Notes: generated by a model not told the origin, from the letters alone. A stretch of DNA of 57,973 bases from Phytophthora quininea (GCA_011947345.1 JAAVTG010000138.1:1-57973), one strand, 5' to 3'; shown: positions 22,197 through 34,556, numbered from the stretch's first letter. Numbers and translations are program-made.

Positions 22197-24919
22197 TGTG
22201 GTACAGGCGGTAACCTACAGGAGATGCACGCGGTATGTGTAAAATCCACGTGCCGGCGCGAATACAGTTCCCAAGTGTGCCCGCGGTTGTGGTCATAGCA
22301 GTGTGTCTAATCGGTGGAGTGCATACCATGTAGCTAGCGCGGTAGTAGCGAGCGGTGGCATTTGCCAACCTTGAGAGATGCTCCACCCACGTGTGCGCTG
22401 TCCAATAAAACGCTAAAACTAATAAAGGTGAGCAACACCCACGTCCCGTCAAACGCAAGCATGAACACGTATACGTGTTCTAGCGCTTTGCGTCGGGCAT
22501 ATGGGGCGAGGTGGTGAACCTTTTTCCGCCCAGGGTGTATAGCGGCCCAGGATATGAAGGCAAATCGAAGTACCCCGGAACCGTGACACCCAGGAATCCA
22601 GAAACTCAGGATCCCGGAAGAGTTCCGGGTGGCGTGTACCTAGTGCAATCCCTAGAGGATCGATTAACCTCGGGGCACCGTCCACCGCCGTCGACTGTTG
22701 GGGAAGGTTATGTACTTGAGCTACTTGGACCGACGTAAATCCAGAAATCCAGAAGCCTAGCAAGCTCCGAGAGACGCCCAGGTCGAAGATCCAGGAACTC
22801 GGAAGCTCAGCAACTCAGCAACTCGGGAATCCGGACTCCAATATCCAGAAAGTCGGAGATCCACGTGCAATTCCAATAGAAACACAGTAGTAATAACAAA
22901 ATTCAGAGTTCCACTTGACTTATATGCAGCTCCTTGTTCTTTAAGGCCGAGGAGAGGGCCTCAGTCGATATCAGTTGGGCCTACACTCAGAGAACCGACA
23001 AACTCCGAGTGCCCGACGTAACGCGCACCACCCTTTAACAGGGACAATCCACTTGCAGGTTCACACTTGTACCGCGCTTCACACAGCAGTCTTCGCTCAG
23101 GCTTCAGGACTCCGACCGCAGAACCGGGAATCCGGAAACTCAGGAATATGAAATGAGCGAGAGCAAGATCTCCCACCCAACTAACACACGAAATGAGTGG
23201 GAGGATCTGCTCCTCGACGCTGCACGCCCAGGACCCCCACCCAACTAAACTTGACACGGGTGGAGTTCCACGGGCGGCGAGCGGAGGCTGCCGTCAGTGA
23301 TGCTTGGTCCGCAGCTATAGACGACCTTGACCCACGCACGCTCCAATGTCGGGCGCGTCGATGTGGCGTCTTGTACGGAGGAGCAGTGAAGGCGACCGAA
23401 GACACGAAGACCGCGGCGACTTGTGCTTTTCCAGGCAAATAGAACTCTGATTAACGTTAAAACATCGCACTTCTAGCAGTATCTTGTACCTAATTCTCTG
23501 CATGGTGGATTTCTTGTACTTGGTCTTTGTATGGCTTCTGGCACGGCGCGTCGCCAGCCACTCACTTGAGGGCGACCTTTGGCAGCGGTGCCCTTTCGAG
23601 CAAAGATCCCAAACGACCCTTGGCGGCAGGTGACCCTTCGGCAAAGATCTCAAAAGATCTCGGGCGATCCTTCGCAGTGGCAATCCAGGAACTCGGAAAC
23701 TCAGAGAAGTAAAGTCGACTTCTCAGAATTTCACCTGTGCCACGGTACTTGGAATCGTATATCCGGGTTTCCACTGTCAGCTCGGAAACTCGGAAAGTCG
23801 GAAAGTCGGAATCGCAGAGATCCGGGATCGGGCATCCTGGGCTTCAGAGTATCTTCGTCATCGGGACTTAACACCATATGGAACACCATTTCTGGAGATC
23901 GGGAATCTCGGGATTATCGGGCCGAATCTCAGGAATAATCGACTGAGACTCGGGATCGCGTAAGATCTCAGGATTAGACTCTGGGTATATTGGGCTGTAG
24001 CTCCGTTGGGGACATTGTCGGGCTCACGGCAAGACGCTACCGGATACGTTCACGGTAGACATTTGATCACATACAAATTCGTCGTGGTAACTTGCCCAAG
24101 GGTCGCCAGGCCCGGGACAGAGTGCATTCAGCACTTCCCAGTCCAGACCACCCGACGCCCAACTACTCGCAACCCAACAACAGTCTCATCCTCCACCAAT
24201 CCACGCCGCACTGGCTCTCCAATATCGACCAGTAGAATCGCGACTTCCATAATATATTCCACATTCCGAAAATTTAACGAGCGCATCGTGTCACATAACT
24301 GATCTCTAATGGGGCCGAATAGCAGTGTTTCCATGCAGTCCCGGCACATGCAGAGTATGGTACACACCGCGGTGTTCAGCGATAGATACGGCAGCATTTA
24401 TCTACTTGCTTATGACATCCAGGGCTTCAAGCGTGCGCAGCATGTTGAACCCAGGTGGTCCTATCAGTAGCACGTCGATGATGCAATTATCGCTATGCAG
24501 TTGTGCATAAATCCGCAATAATCATGGTAAAATTACACGCACAGGAAGTGTTATAATACGAACTGTCTCATCCAGATCGTAAAATTCTAAGCCATATTTC
24601 CAGCAGTCACATAAATTACATTTCAAACGTATTTTCATATTTTGAACACGATATATGCCGCCGAAATGGAGCACAACACCTATGATAAATTTATAAAACA
24701 CATTCTCCAGAATTCATAGGACTTTAAACCCGCGAGTTTCCTTATTGCAGGACAGAGTGTCCTGTATTTTCCAAGTCCAAAGAGTCACAACAAGTGAATA
24801 GACTGTATTTCATTATAGTGCAATAGAACCTGCAATTTTCCATTGGTTTTGTAGGACATCTGTCCGAAATGGCTGCCATACAAAATTTCATACTAATATC
24901 TTGTCCATAAAGCAAAAAG
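22197..24919. repeat. Gene-poor tract with a degenerate roughly 10-bp satellite-like motif
   Basis: No convincing gene. Variants of GGAAACTCGG/GGAATCCGG/GATCCGGGAA recur irregularly at 22540-22640, 22740-22870, 23100-23150, 23680-23830 and 23880-24000 (for example AACTCGGAAACTCAG and CTCGGAAAGTCGGAAAGTCG). The stretch 24000-24900 is AT-rich towards its right end. The minus-strand open frame at 24397-24128 has no recognisable domain. Confidence 0.5.
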
Positions 24920-26972
24920 ATGGAGAGCGCCGACTGGGATGAACTGGCAAGAAAAGTAAGCGAAATCAAGAGCAACGCGGTGAGCGCGCGGTCGCGGATA
25001 GTCTACCAGAACTCGCATGGGCGCTTTATTGCATGGGTTGTCTTCAACGAGCGTCAATTTGTCCAGCCTTCGTTTGCTGAGAAGCTCGGCGACGTGTCAA
25101 CTATCTCTGTTAAGGAGCTGCGCAAACGATTAAAGGAGCTTCTCGATCGTGACGTTGCTAATTCTCCTCTTCAATTTAATTCTATCCAGGCGGATGTATT
25201 TGGTGCGTGGCTGTTAACGTTGGAAAAATCCGATGGCAGTAGGTTGAATTTTTCAGCACTAAACACGCACAGAGCTGGTTTGTTTAACCTCTATCGAGAC
25301 TATGGACGTGAGGTGTCAGCGGTTATTGAGAAGGACATGCGTCAGCACCTCAAGGGTCTTAAACGCGAGATGGCCAGTGCTGCTGCTCGTGGCGAGACGA
25401 GCGTGAAAATTGGCAAGGATCCGCTTTTATTTGGTCTGTATTCTTTTTGGCTGGACAGCTCATCAAGCAGCCGAGTAAGGACATGACATTCGCACGGACG
25501 TACATGCTTATTGCCTGGAACCTTTTGTGTCGTTCGGCTAACGCGTTCGGGGTTCGACATGCCCACATCGAGTGGAGTGGAGACGCAGTGTTTGTGTATT
25601 TTGCACACCAGAGAAACGACCAAGAAGGCATCAGGCCTCGAGATCCCAGACACATTTACGCGAACCCACTTATGCCAGAGATTTGCCCGATACTAGCACT
25701 AGCAATGTTTTGGTCTACTTCGTCATTTGATGGAACCGACCGCCTCTTTCCGGGTAGCAACCAGTACGAGAGATTTCGTGAGTCTCTACAGCGTCTTTTG
25801 GATAGTGATGAAGTTGCTGATGAGCTGCGGAGGCGCGGCGTTAATTCCGATGATTTGGGCGGCCACTCATTGCGGAAGGGTGCTGCAACGTATTGTGCGT
25901 CCGGGTCCACAGCATGTCCGTCTTCTACAGCAGCACATCTTCGCGCAGGATGGTCATTGGGTGGTGTACAAAATACCTATCTGCGGTATGAAGGGGCTGG
26001 CAATATGCACGTTGGCAGAACTGTTGCAGGCCTTCCACCAGACACCCACGAATTTGCAATTCTGCCACCTCACTTTGCCGAACACGCTGGCGCAGTCGAG
26101 ACGGCGATGGCGTGTATGTTTCCTAGCCAACCCGAGACTCTTACGTATGTAGCCGAATTCTGCCTGGCATCGCTAGTTTACCACGCCCCGTACTTGCGTA
26201 CGCATCTGAATGCAAAACATCCTCTATTGGAAACCCCACTTTTCCAGCATGCTACTATGATTGACGAACTATCGCCGAAAGTGTACTGCAATCTCGGAGA
26301 CAACTCCAAACGTGTGCAGGCCACAGGCGTTCCACCGCACGTTGCCATCCTGGACAAATTAAGAGCGTTGCTGGATGCCCATCTTCAAACGATAGAGTGC
26401 ATTGATGCAGCCAGAAAGGCGACGGTGCGGGATATTATGACAGAACTGGAGAGACGAGCTATCGGGGCTGGTACGGTGACCTTCGATGGCCTTGATGTGG
26501 CCCTAAGAAAGTGTCTTGATGCAGCTGGGTTATCAGAACTTGTAAACAAGCTTAACATAAGTCGGAAAGACGATGCGGAGCTCAGCGGTGCTCGCGAGAT
26601 GCCCCAATTAACATCGCACTTTTGGGGTGGGCGTTTCCGCAGAGTTCCAGCCGATTTCACCTTGCCGGATTGTTCGGTACTGTTATTGTGGGTTCTGTGG
26701 CAGTGTGGGAACGCTGTAAGAAAACATCGCCTCTAAAGATGCTTGATGGCTGTGATATGCCTAGTCGGAACATGCAAAAACGATTTAGCGATGTCCGATT
26801 CTTAATGCAACTTGCGGAGGCTGAAGCAAAGCGTACCGGTCAGTGGCGTGCTAACCAGAGTGTCGAGGACGCCATGAAGACGTTCGATGCGTGTGCCTCC
26901 TGCGTTCAGATCCCCAGCGTACAGCGAAGAGCAGACAGAGGCGTCGCGGGCAGCTTAGCTGCACGACAGTAG
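24920..26972 (+). CDS. Crypton-like tyrosine recombinase with GCR1-like C-terminus (frame-broken)
   Basis: The ATG at 24920 opens MESADWDELARKVSEIKSNA, an SAM-like N-terminal helical region. After a slip at the TTTTT near 25445 the catalytic domain follows: first Arg in NLLCRSANAFGVRH, a Lys/Arg position in AHQRNDQEG, HxxR in GGHSLRKGAATY near 25865, then the Trp and nucleophile Tyr in GWSLGGVQNTYLRYE near 25950-25990. The C-terminus resembles the GCR1-type DNA-binding domain of Cryptons (LLLWVLWQCGNAV, then MQKRFSDVRFLM after a slip at AAAA near 26720). Such elements move by site-specific recombination through a circle and lack long inverted repeats; none was seen. It could instead be a domesticated recombinase, but no other genes travel with it. 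Confidence 0.75.
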
Positions 26973-27689
26973 TGGCTCTACTACGCAAATCCCGCAAACA
27001 GCAGCGGATTGGGTAGAATTTGATTTAACATTCTCGTTGATTGGCTATTATACATTCATTTTGATGTCCTGTGATTGTCCTGTAAAATCCGTCTAACAAG
27101 CATTCTGTTTTTATAATCCTTTTACGTTAATGCAGCCAATAATACCGACACCTCCCTGATAGAGCGCATGCGTGACGAAGGAACATGCTATTCAATGATG
27201 AAGCAGCCCTCACGACCCCAAAACGCAGTCGTCGTAGACCACAGACCTCTGGGAATGCGTAGTATGTTGCATAGCAAAGTATGATGCTGTAGATTCACTT
27301 TCGATTTGCCACGACGGCGTAACTGTAGTGTAGTTGTGTGATAAAAATAGAATCCTGGACGATTTCAGAGCTCGAAGCCGCGGCTATTGTGACTAGCATC
27401 AACATAATCGTTGAGTTCACCGACGCGTACTGCTTTGGACTATGGAATACGTCCCGGATGGCTGGGTTCAGTTTTAGGAGATAAGAGAGAAGCGTTCGTA
27501 CCAGTGTTGGCAAAAGTCCAAGGTTCAGGCCTGGAGGGTAAAGTCCGTCCAGGACTATTGGCCTTTGGCCTGTGGCACGAGGACTAAAACCATGAAAACG
27601 GCCAGACGTTTTAAATAGCATTTTAGTTAAAACAGGGCGATTTTCGCCACGACGATAGCACACCAAACTACGACACCACCGCAGTGATG
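26973..27689. other. Intergenic stretch after the recombinase
   Basis: AT-rich with no confident gene. A minus-strand open frame ends at 27295 (GLYPPGLNLGLLPTLVRTLL, then VNSTIMLMLVTIAAASSS) and has some hydrophobic character, but no family is recognisable. It may contain an end of the Crypton-like element. Confidence 0.4.
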
Positions 27690-28475
27690 CCGCAGCGGCG
27701 ACCGCGTGAGCATCGACGCGTCCAACCAGGCCATCGTGGACCCGAGTGACGTGGTGTTCATCGGGCTGCTGCCCCACGTGGCCCGCGAGGAGCTGCCCAA
27801 GCTCTCGTTCGCCGGCAAGAAGGAGTGTCGGTGATGGCCACCATCCCGTACGACGAGCTGCTGCAGCTTGTTAAGCCGCTGAGAGAGAGCGTGGTCCGCT
27901 CCGTGCCCCTGCCGGCCACCGCCTAGCGCGCCGGGCCGATCCTGGCCTACCCGGACAACGCCTTTGCCAGGGACGTGTTCGCGCAGATCGGTACGCCTGT
28001 CATGGTGGCCGTGGAGTCCGAGATCACCAAGCTGGTGAGTGTGGAGATCTACAGGGATTTAGTGGCGGTGCTGGCGTTGCTGTGCTTGCTAGACGGGTAT
28101 CACGGCGCTGATTTCCTTCATCTACGCCACGTGCGACACCACGCAGAAGTGGTGTGTGAACAACGGCGTCGGTACGGAGCTGCTCTGGTATTCTACTGCT
28201 TGTGCTAATATCCTGCAATTGACAGGCGACCAGGCGTCTCGGGACAACATCGCGCCCTCTTCCACGCTCTCGCTACGGCGGGTGCCGAGTTCACCGAGGG
28301 CTTCGGTGAGATGGCCGACGAGACTGCCACGCCCGGCGGTTTGAACGAGTAGGTGCACCGTGTCCTGCAGGGCAATGGCGGCTACGAGCTTGTGGCCGAC
28401 CAGCTCGACGCCATCTTCAAGCGCCTGGCAGGAACCGATCCGGCCCTGCGTCCTGCCCACAAGTATGTTACAACA
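27690..28475 (+). pseudogene. Pyrroline-5-carboxylate reductase (ProC)-like relic
   Basis: Fragments read as the second half of a ProC-type reductase: DPSDVVFIGLLPHVAREELP, then MATIPYDELLQLVKPL, VVRSVPLPATA, an in-frame TAG near 27924, RAGPILAYPDNAFARDVFAQ and TPVMVAVESEITKL. After GT-AG-like introns come ALISFIYATCDTTQKWCVNN and FTEGFGEMADETATPGGLNE, the dimerisation-domain signature, then VADQLDAIFKRL. The N-terminal Rossmann GxGxxG segment is absent and frames change several times. A 5'-truncated, decaying copy is the simplest reading. Proline synthesis would need another intact copy elsewhere. Confidence 0.6.
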
Positions 28476-28529
28476 GCCTATAGACCCGTGACTTCTAACG
28501 CAGAACAAGGTGTGGCGTTTGCCTGCCAA

Positions 28530-28770
28530 AAGGGGTGTGGGGTTTGCCCGCCAATCCTTGCCGGTCACGCTGCCGGAGTTGGTGACGGTGACCGACACGT
28601 TGACGGAGTCGGCGCTGGAGGTGATGTTGGTGGTGCTAATGGCCATGTCGGTGCAGGTGAACTCAGTGTAGCTGAGCCCGTGGCCGAAGAGCCCAAGACC
28701 GACGAGTTGAAGTGGCCCCCGGTCGACGTGGTCGAGGAAGCCCCAGTCGACCCTCGGCAGCCGGCAGCGA
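28530..28770 (-). pseudogene. Glycoside hydrolase family 3 (beta-glucosidase) C-terminal relic
   Basis: Minus-strand frames read VGLGLFGHGLSYTEFTC and then MAISTTNITSSADSVNVSVT followed by NSGSVTGKD. These are the junction and fibronectin III-like domain of family 3 glucosidases (family pattern P-FGHGLSYTTF). Only about 75 residues remain; no catalytic barrel is present nearby. It abuts the ProC-like relic tail to tail. Confidence 0.55.
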
Positions 28771-29010
28771 CATCGCCGCGACGAGTGTGGAAGCGAGGGT
28801 CTTGTAAAAGACCCAAATCGGAGCTACATGTTCGAGGTGACATGCAGCATCAACGTTAAAGAGATCAAGATGTGGCTTGCTTTCATGACCAGCATGGACC
28901 GGATAAAACACTGCTACAAGTTGGACCGCATATATTCAAAGAAGTACCTACGTCGATTCAGCTCCAAAAGTTCTCTCAAACTCACCTTTTGGCCTCTAAA
29001 GCCCATCAAT

Positions 29011-31421
29011 TTATTTTTCTTGTGGAAAGTTCGGGTCATTGCTTTCGGGGAATTCATGAAATATAGCAACGGGGATTTCTTCAAGTTCGTCATCGTCACG
29101 CTTATCAGTGCCATTGCTCGTTTCAGGCGAGTTCCTACGCGGATTTGCGCTAGCTGCGGCGTAGCCTGCACCGAGCTCCTCATCTTGAAGCACGTCGGCA
29201 AGGTAATTGTCCATATTTTCTTCCCATGCTGCTACAGTGGTTTCATCGCTGTTGCCGTCTCCAGGATCTTCGTCATCACTGTCGTCCTCAGCGCGTTCAG
29301 GGTTGCTAGCTCTAACGGGTGACGGAGTGAACATATAGTTGTGATCACCACGGATGATTTCACGCTCCGCCGGTGAAATCAAAAGCTTTTCTTCTTGAAT
29401 TCCTGTACCGAATTCTTCAGCTCTCTTTCACGAACATGCTTTGCAACGGTGTGAATATCCATCGCCTTGTTTGACTTCATTTTGTTGCGTAGTGGTGTCT
29501 TGATCAACCCAAGCTAACTGAAAAGTCGTTCACACGTCGCTGTGTTGACAGCTATGGATAACACGGGGATGGCGAGCTTTGGGAGCAAGCTCTCGTGTTG
29601 TTTCTCTGCTGCCACGTATTTCCAGTACTGTGCAGGTCCACCGTTAAACTCGCTTGCTTTGGCTTTTGTAAAATCTCTCTCCATCCAATCGAACATATCA
29701 CCTCGAATGGTGTCGACGTCTTCTGTCGATAACAATCTGCGATAGTAATACACTGCAATCTTTGGGAGTGCCCCAGCCCCAGATATCGCCGTGTATGGCA
29801 ACAACTGAGCCTTTGCAGCATGCTTCGGGTGGAGCGCATAACCCAGCATAAATAATGGTTGCTAGCATTGCGACCAGCGATACTCTATACACTTGATAAG
29901 AGCGTCACAGTGAATGGCGTTGCTGCTGAAACCACGGTAGATTTCGCCGTAAGATACGACTACGTCACCAACCGTGTTTTCATCTCGTTGAAGCCGGTAA
30001 GACGCGTACGACAGCGGTGCAATAACGGCTTCTGCATGGTCTAAATCACTCCAAAACCCCGGGTCACCTAAAACTTCGAGCTCCTTCGGAAAGCCTTTAT
30101 CCTTGCAATACTGGCGATGAAGCATTTGCAAAGCTGAGCGTACTCGAAGCATCGAAGCAAAACATCCTTGCATCGAGTTCCATCTCGTTATGCAAAGGGG
30201 ACGCAAGCCCAGCGATCTGCCGTAGCATTTAGTCATTAGTTTTCGTGTGCGCTTTAGCTATACCGAAGAAGATTGGTTCAGGATCTTAACAGCAGCAGCA
30301 GCTTGACCAACCACCGCGCGGCATGTAGGTTTGAGTACGGCCTGCACAAGGTTATTGACGGCGTGGGCGAAACAAAACAGGAAGATCATCTGCGGCCAGC
30401 GAATAGCCAAGATACGTCGTGCCCGTGCACACTGACCAGCATCATCGGTTATTACAGCACCAGTACCTCCAGCCTTCAGTCAGCGCTTGTTTCATTAGCC
30501 GCTCAAGATCTTTAGGGGTTTCCATTCCGTTATGACGATCTTCGGCTGGTTAAAGTGCAAAAGTCAGTGATGCACCAAACAGAGTGAGTTGAACTCCCAA
30601 AAGATGGTCTTTTGATGTATCCATCCAAACATCAGAGGCGAAATTAACACGCCCTTTTGTAAGGCTTTGCATGGACTCCAACGCATCTGTTTCCTTCTTC
30701 CTGCAGCGCGCAGCATGCTCTCGCAAAAGCCGGTCACCTAAAACACGTCGCGAAGGCAGCAGTTCCGTTGAATTTGGGCACAGCAGTTCGAAGACGCGCT
30801 TGACCGATTCTTGCTCGATAAATCGATCAGGAAGGTAGTTATCAGCATGCATTTCTACCAGAGCGCACTCGAGTCGCTTGAGATCATGTCTTGAAAGCTG
30901 TTCCTTCGTCTTTGTAGGTGCTCTTGCTTGTCTGATGATCTTCTTTGCTGTCGCTGAACTTGCCTTTTTGCGCTACGTGGGGCCTTCTTCTTTGATGGAG
31001 ATCGTCGTACGCTAGATGGAGACTGTTTTCCAGAGCTTTGGGGACTGCGGTGCTCTAGCTGCAACGCTCGTCGAGCGCGAGGCTCATGAGAGGTGGTCGA
31101 TTCACGTTATGTGGATAGCGATGCTGCTGAAGACGTTGCTGGTCGGGACACAGTTGACGTTGCTGAAACTGGTGAAGCTGGTTGAAGCAGAGAATCCTGG
31201 TAATACTGGCACTTCTTTAGATGTAATATGAAGTTGCGTCTCCTGCCAATAATTGTTCCTGGCTCCTCTTTAGTGACGTCGCAGTCATAGGCATCTCTAC
31301 AGAACCTGCATTCGGTGTAGTTGTAGTTCCCTGGCGCTTTTCTGAGCTCGCCCAGCACGACAAAGTGTGAGCTTTCGGGCTTACCAGGACACCCTGGTGG
31401 ACGGTTTGGCTGGCTCGGCAT
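29011..31421 (-). CDS. hAT-type transposase, interrupted
   Basis: The ATG at 31421 begins a BED-type zinc finger region (ECRFCRDAYD, then HLKKCQYYQDS). A catalytic core follows (GRVNFASDVWMDTSKDHLLG near 30630 and PLCITRWNSMQGCFASMLRV near 30180). The C-terminal hAT dimerisation motif is LLPKLAIPVLSIAVNTATCE, then RLFS near 29525. A TAG stop directly after RLFS (about 29520) precedes LGLIKTPLRNKMKSNKAMDI, which is the expected continuation, and an acidic tail ends at 29011 (DDSDDEDPGDGNSDETT). There are several frame breaks at 29860-30240 and 30260-30550. No convincing terminal repeat or 8-bp duplication was found, so element limits are not given. Confidence 0.75.
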
Positions 31422-31536
31422 CTGGACGTGTGGCTGCTGTTTGCCACGGCCAAATCGGCCACGGCCCTGCCATGGCCGCCTGGACTAAACTAGGCGGCGA
31501 AAACACGTTTCAGCCATTCATTGGCCGAATTAGTTA

Positions 31537-33220
31537 CAGATAACGACGGTAAAACTCGACCCCACCCCGACGTGGACTTGCTATATAGTTAGAGAAAGGA
31601 CAAATGACATGGAAACTCGACCCCGAAAGACCCGAAAACAAAACTCAATTTCTATTGCTCAATATTGAAGCTATTGCTGAATCTTGTATATTGCCCTACA
31701 CTAAAGCGATCGGCTCCTTCGGAATTGCCTTTTCGAAACTGAGGACAACGCACTCACTTGATATGTCTTCCCACGCACGAATTGTACGCGGCACTGCCTC
31801 ACGGCGCTTTTCCTTGGCAGTCCGAGTAGCAGCAACGTTATCGCGTAGCCACTCTGCGACGAGTTTCTTTTTCAGCGGACCCATGACCCCAACATCGAGG
31901 GGTTGGCACACGGACGTGCTGTTAGGAGGAACTGGGCACACAATGACAGACGTCTCATCCGCCACGATATCTTGACCTTCTTTCGATACGTGGGACTCAA
32001 AATTATCCAAAAGAAGTACGGAGGGAGCGTCGATTTCGTACTTCAGTAGACTCTTTACGAATGTTTGCCAGACCGTAGCGTCCATCCAGCCATTCTCCTG
32101 GACTGTGTACACATGTCCTACAGGATATGTTGGAAGCTCATCGGTCTCCACGGCACCACCTGGCATTCCTCCAATATGAAGAGAATAGGTAGCTTTTTTC
32201 CTGTAAAAAAATTAGCTCAGAAAATATTAAAAACTAGTAGAAAAACTTACCGTCCGCTCTGATTGTAAGCACAGCAGTAAGCCTACCTGAGTTTTTCTGG
32301 ACGTGCTTCACCTTGACGGAGCCTTTACGTCCCTTAATGGCCCAGATTTTGTGTGTGTGTGTGTGTGGGGGGCGTGTCGAAATAGATTGCAGTCTCGTCA
32401 ACATTAAAAATTGCAGAGTCAGGAGGCTGCATGTTCCTCCCAAAATTCGGTAGCAAATTTTAGATGCGTCTCTATCAGATCACCTTCATCCTTTTAGTGT
32501 GGCTAGGCTTTTGAACCGAAAAGCCATGTCTACGTCGGAAACAATTCCTTAGAATTAGTTTACACTAAAATATAAAAACTTACCGTGCTGCAAAGCGCTG
32601 GCTCAAGCGCATAAGAGCGCTTACTCCGCTCTCTGGAGTTGACTTCGTCGCCAGATAAGCACTCAGCCATGCTCCATGCTCCAGCTTAATATACTCTATC
32701 GTGCTGGCTGTACACAAGTACCAGAAAAAAACATCAGTAATAATAAAAACAATAAAATTCGTTGATCTCACCTCTTCTTCGCGACGCACGTCCTTCATGA
32801 AAGTGACTAAGTCATGTCCGAAGGTGATCTTGCTTTTCGCACCCTGGCCTTTCGTAGATCTACTCGTCTGAGCCCCTTTAAACTCAAACAGAACATTGCT
32901 CTTTTTCCTCCAACCCTTTAGTGTGCTCAAGGGTATTTTGAGTGCTCTAGCCGCGGGTTTGCAGCCCTGCACTGCAGCTTGCTCGACAGCTTCACGTCGC
33001 TCCTTAATAGTGTATTGCTTCTGGCAGCGTTTAGCTTTCATTTCAGCAGCAAAACTGAAAATGGCGCGAAACCGGCAAGACACGCTGGCCAGTAACTGGA
33101 GATTCTATCTGATTGGTAAAAAATCGGGTTGTATGTTTTTGTACACTTGACTTGAAAATAAAATTCCGCTGTATGGGGGTCGTGTTTTTATGGGTGGTCG
33201 AGTTTCACCGTCGTTGTCTG
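31537..33220 (-). mobile_element. pogo/Tigger-type element with 25-bp terminal repeats
   Basis: TA duplications at 31535-31536 and 33221-33222 flank matching ends that start CAGATAACGACGGTAAAACT on the left. Read from the right end inward, the other end starts CAGACAACGACGGTGAAACT. They agree at 23 of about 25 positions. A partial repeat of the inner part (GAAACTCGACCCC) recurs near 31615. Element length is 1684 bp. Confidence 0.93.
31696..33041 (-). CDS. pogo-type DDE transposase with introns (frame-broken)
   Basis: The ATG at 33041 starts MKAKRCQKQYTIKERREAVE, a psq/CENP-B-like helix-turn-helix (ARALKIPLSTLKGWRKKS). Introns with GT-AG ends lie near 32775-32707, 32583-32532 and 32250-32205. 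The catalytic domain shows NVDETAIYFDTPPT near 32390, LLLDNFESH near 31995 and PPNSTSVCQPLDVGVMGPLK near 31900, as in the DDE_1 family. A frame slip near 32470 breaks the mRNA. A (GT)n run at about 32347-32368 encodes the THTHTHT stretch. Confidence 0.85.
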
Positions 33221-33392
33221 TAGGTCCCGAGTGCCAACACTAGAGACCTTTTGCGCGCAGCATTATCTTCTCCTTATCGCTAGACATCTGTGCTGTGAAG
33301 ATGAGGTGAGGATTAGCAGGCTAGAGATTTCGCACCTCCCCTGTACTGCACAGTACAACTAATTTTGAGTGGTCAGAATTTGCAAAACAGCA

Positions 33393-34517
33393 ATGGAGGG
33401 GCTCCTCCTCTTTCTCCTACACGAAGAAGACCATGCTACGTCTCCGACAGCCATCGAGAGCATGCTCCTTTGAGCTCGGTGCAACCTGAGCGTCCTCTCG
33501 TGCCGAACGTGCGTTTTCAGCTCTTGAAGCTGACGAAAGCGGACAGCGAGCTGCTGTTTCGCTTCGATGTCCGGGGTGTGCTCGCGCTAGGCCGCTCTTT
33601 CCTTCTACCTGAGTACGTGGTTACGCCTCACCGCGACAAAGCGCACTTCATCGAGGCACTGTGTATTTTTCTGTATCGGCTGAGCTGCCCCAAGAGACTT
33701 TACGACATGATGCAGCTCTTTGGTCGCTCGACGGGCCAGCTCAGCCGCATTATTCAGCATATGGGTACGTTATCTACACTGCGTAATGGTCTACACAAGG
33801 TACTGACAGTCACAAAGTGTTGTATCTCTACAACAGGTTTGAGGGCATTATCTACTTTCAGCGTCGGGTTTGTGCTGAGCGTATCCATCGATACGCTGAA
33901 GTAGTTCGCATGAAGGGTGCGCCGATGACGTCGGTCTTCGGATTTATTGACGGCACCAAGAATGCAGTGTGCCGCCCGTCGTCGCGGCCTGGAACGAACG
34001 AGAACCTGCAACGGCAGGTTTATTCAGGCCACAAGAGAGTACACTGTTTGAACTACCAGGCAGTCGTGACACCTGATGGGTTGGCCATACATTTTGGGGA
34101 CCCATTGAAGGTCGACGACATGACATCACGCTACTCAACGAAAGCAAGTTGATTCAGTTTCTAGAAGAGCATCGCGCAATCTTTGACGGCTACAATATCT
34201 ACGGGGACCCTGCGTACAGTATACGCAAGTTCATCGTCTCTGGCTTCAAGAAGGGCACGTTTTCGACTGTTGAACAGCTTTTCAACTCCAGAATGAGCTC
34301 TGTTCGTGAAGCCGTGGAGTGGAAGTTCAAGGAGCTAAAGACGTTGTGGGCTTTCATCGATTTCAAGAAGTCTCTTCGAATTCGACTATCACCTGTTGGT
34401 AAGTACGTTGCTATCAGTATGCTGCTGTCAAACTGCCACTGCTGCTATTATCAAAGCAATCGGATTAGCTCGTACTTCGATCTAACACCTGGTCTAGAGT
34501 CGTATCTACTGCAATAG
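33393..34517 (+). CDS. PIF/Harbinger-type transposase (HARBI1-like nuclease)
   Basis: Starts near ATG 33393 in one frame with a slip near 33470. The helix-turn-helix region reads CPKRLYDMMQLFGRSTGQLS. A 43-nt intron fits at 33775-33817 (GTACGT to CAAAG), joining IIQHMV to LYLYNRFEGIIYF. The DDE domain shows FGFIDGTKNAVCRP near 33940, QRQVYSGHKRVHCLNYQAVV near 34010, YGDPAYSI near 34200 and the C-terminal Glu region MSSVREAVEWKFKE near 34300. One slip near 34150 splits the ORF. A SANT-type partner gene lies just downstream on the other strand, as in classic two-gene Harbinger elements. Terminal repeats were not identified. Confidence 0.8.
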
Positions 34518-34556
34518 AATCACTATTCTAAGTTGCTTTCTACGCATTGATAATTG

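Noticed and set aside
24128..24397. Minus-strand frame as a retrotransposon fragment
   Set aside because: No gag, protease, reverse transcriptase or integrase motif is visible.
29011..31421. hAT, pogo and Harbinger genes as one composite element
   Set aside because: The pogo element has its own TA-flanked ends and the others do not share terminal repeats with it.
31440..31500. Palindromic GGCCACGGCC/GGCCATGG cluster as a hAT terminal repeat
   Set aside because: A similar CAGGGCGATTTTCGCC at 27633 was considered as a partner, but the match is poor and no 8-bp duplication flanks the pair.
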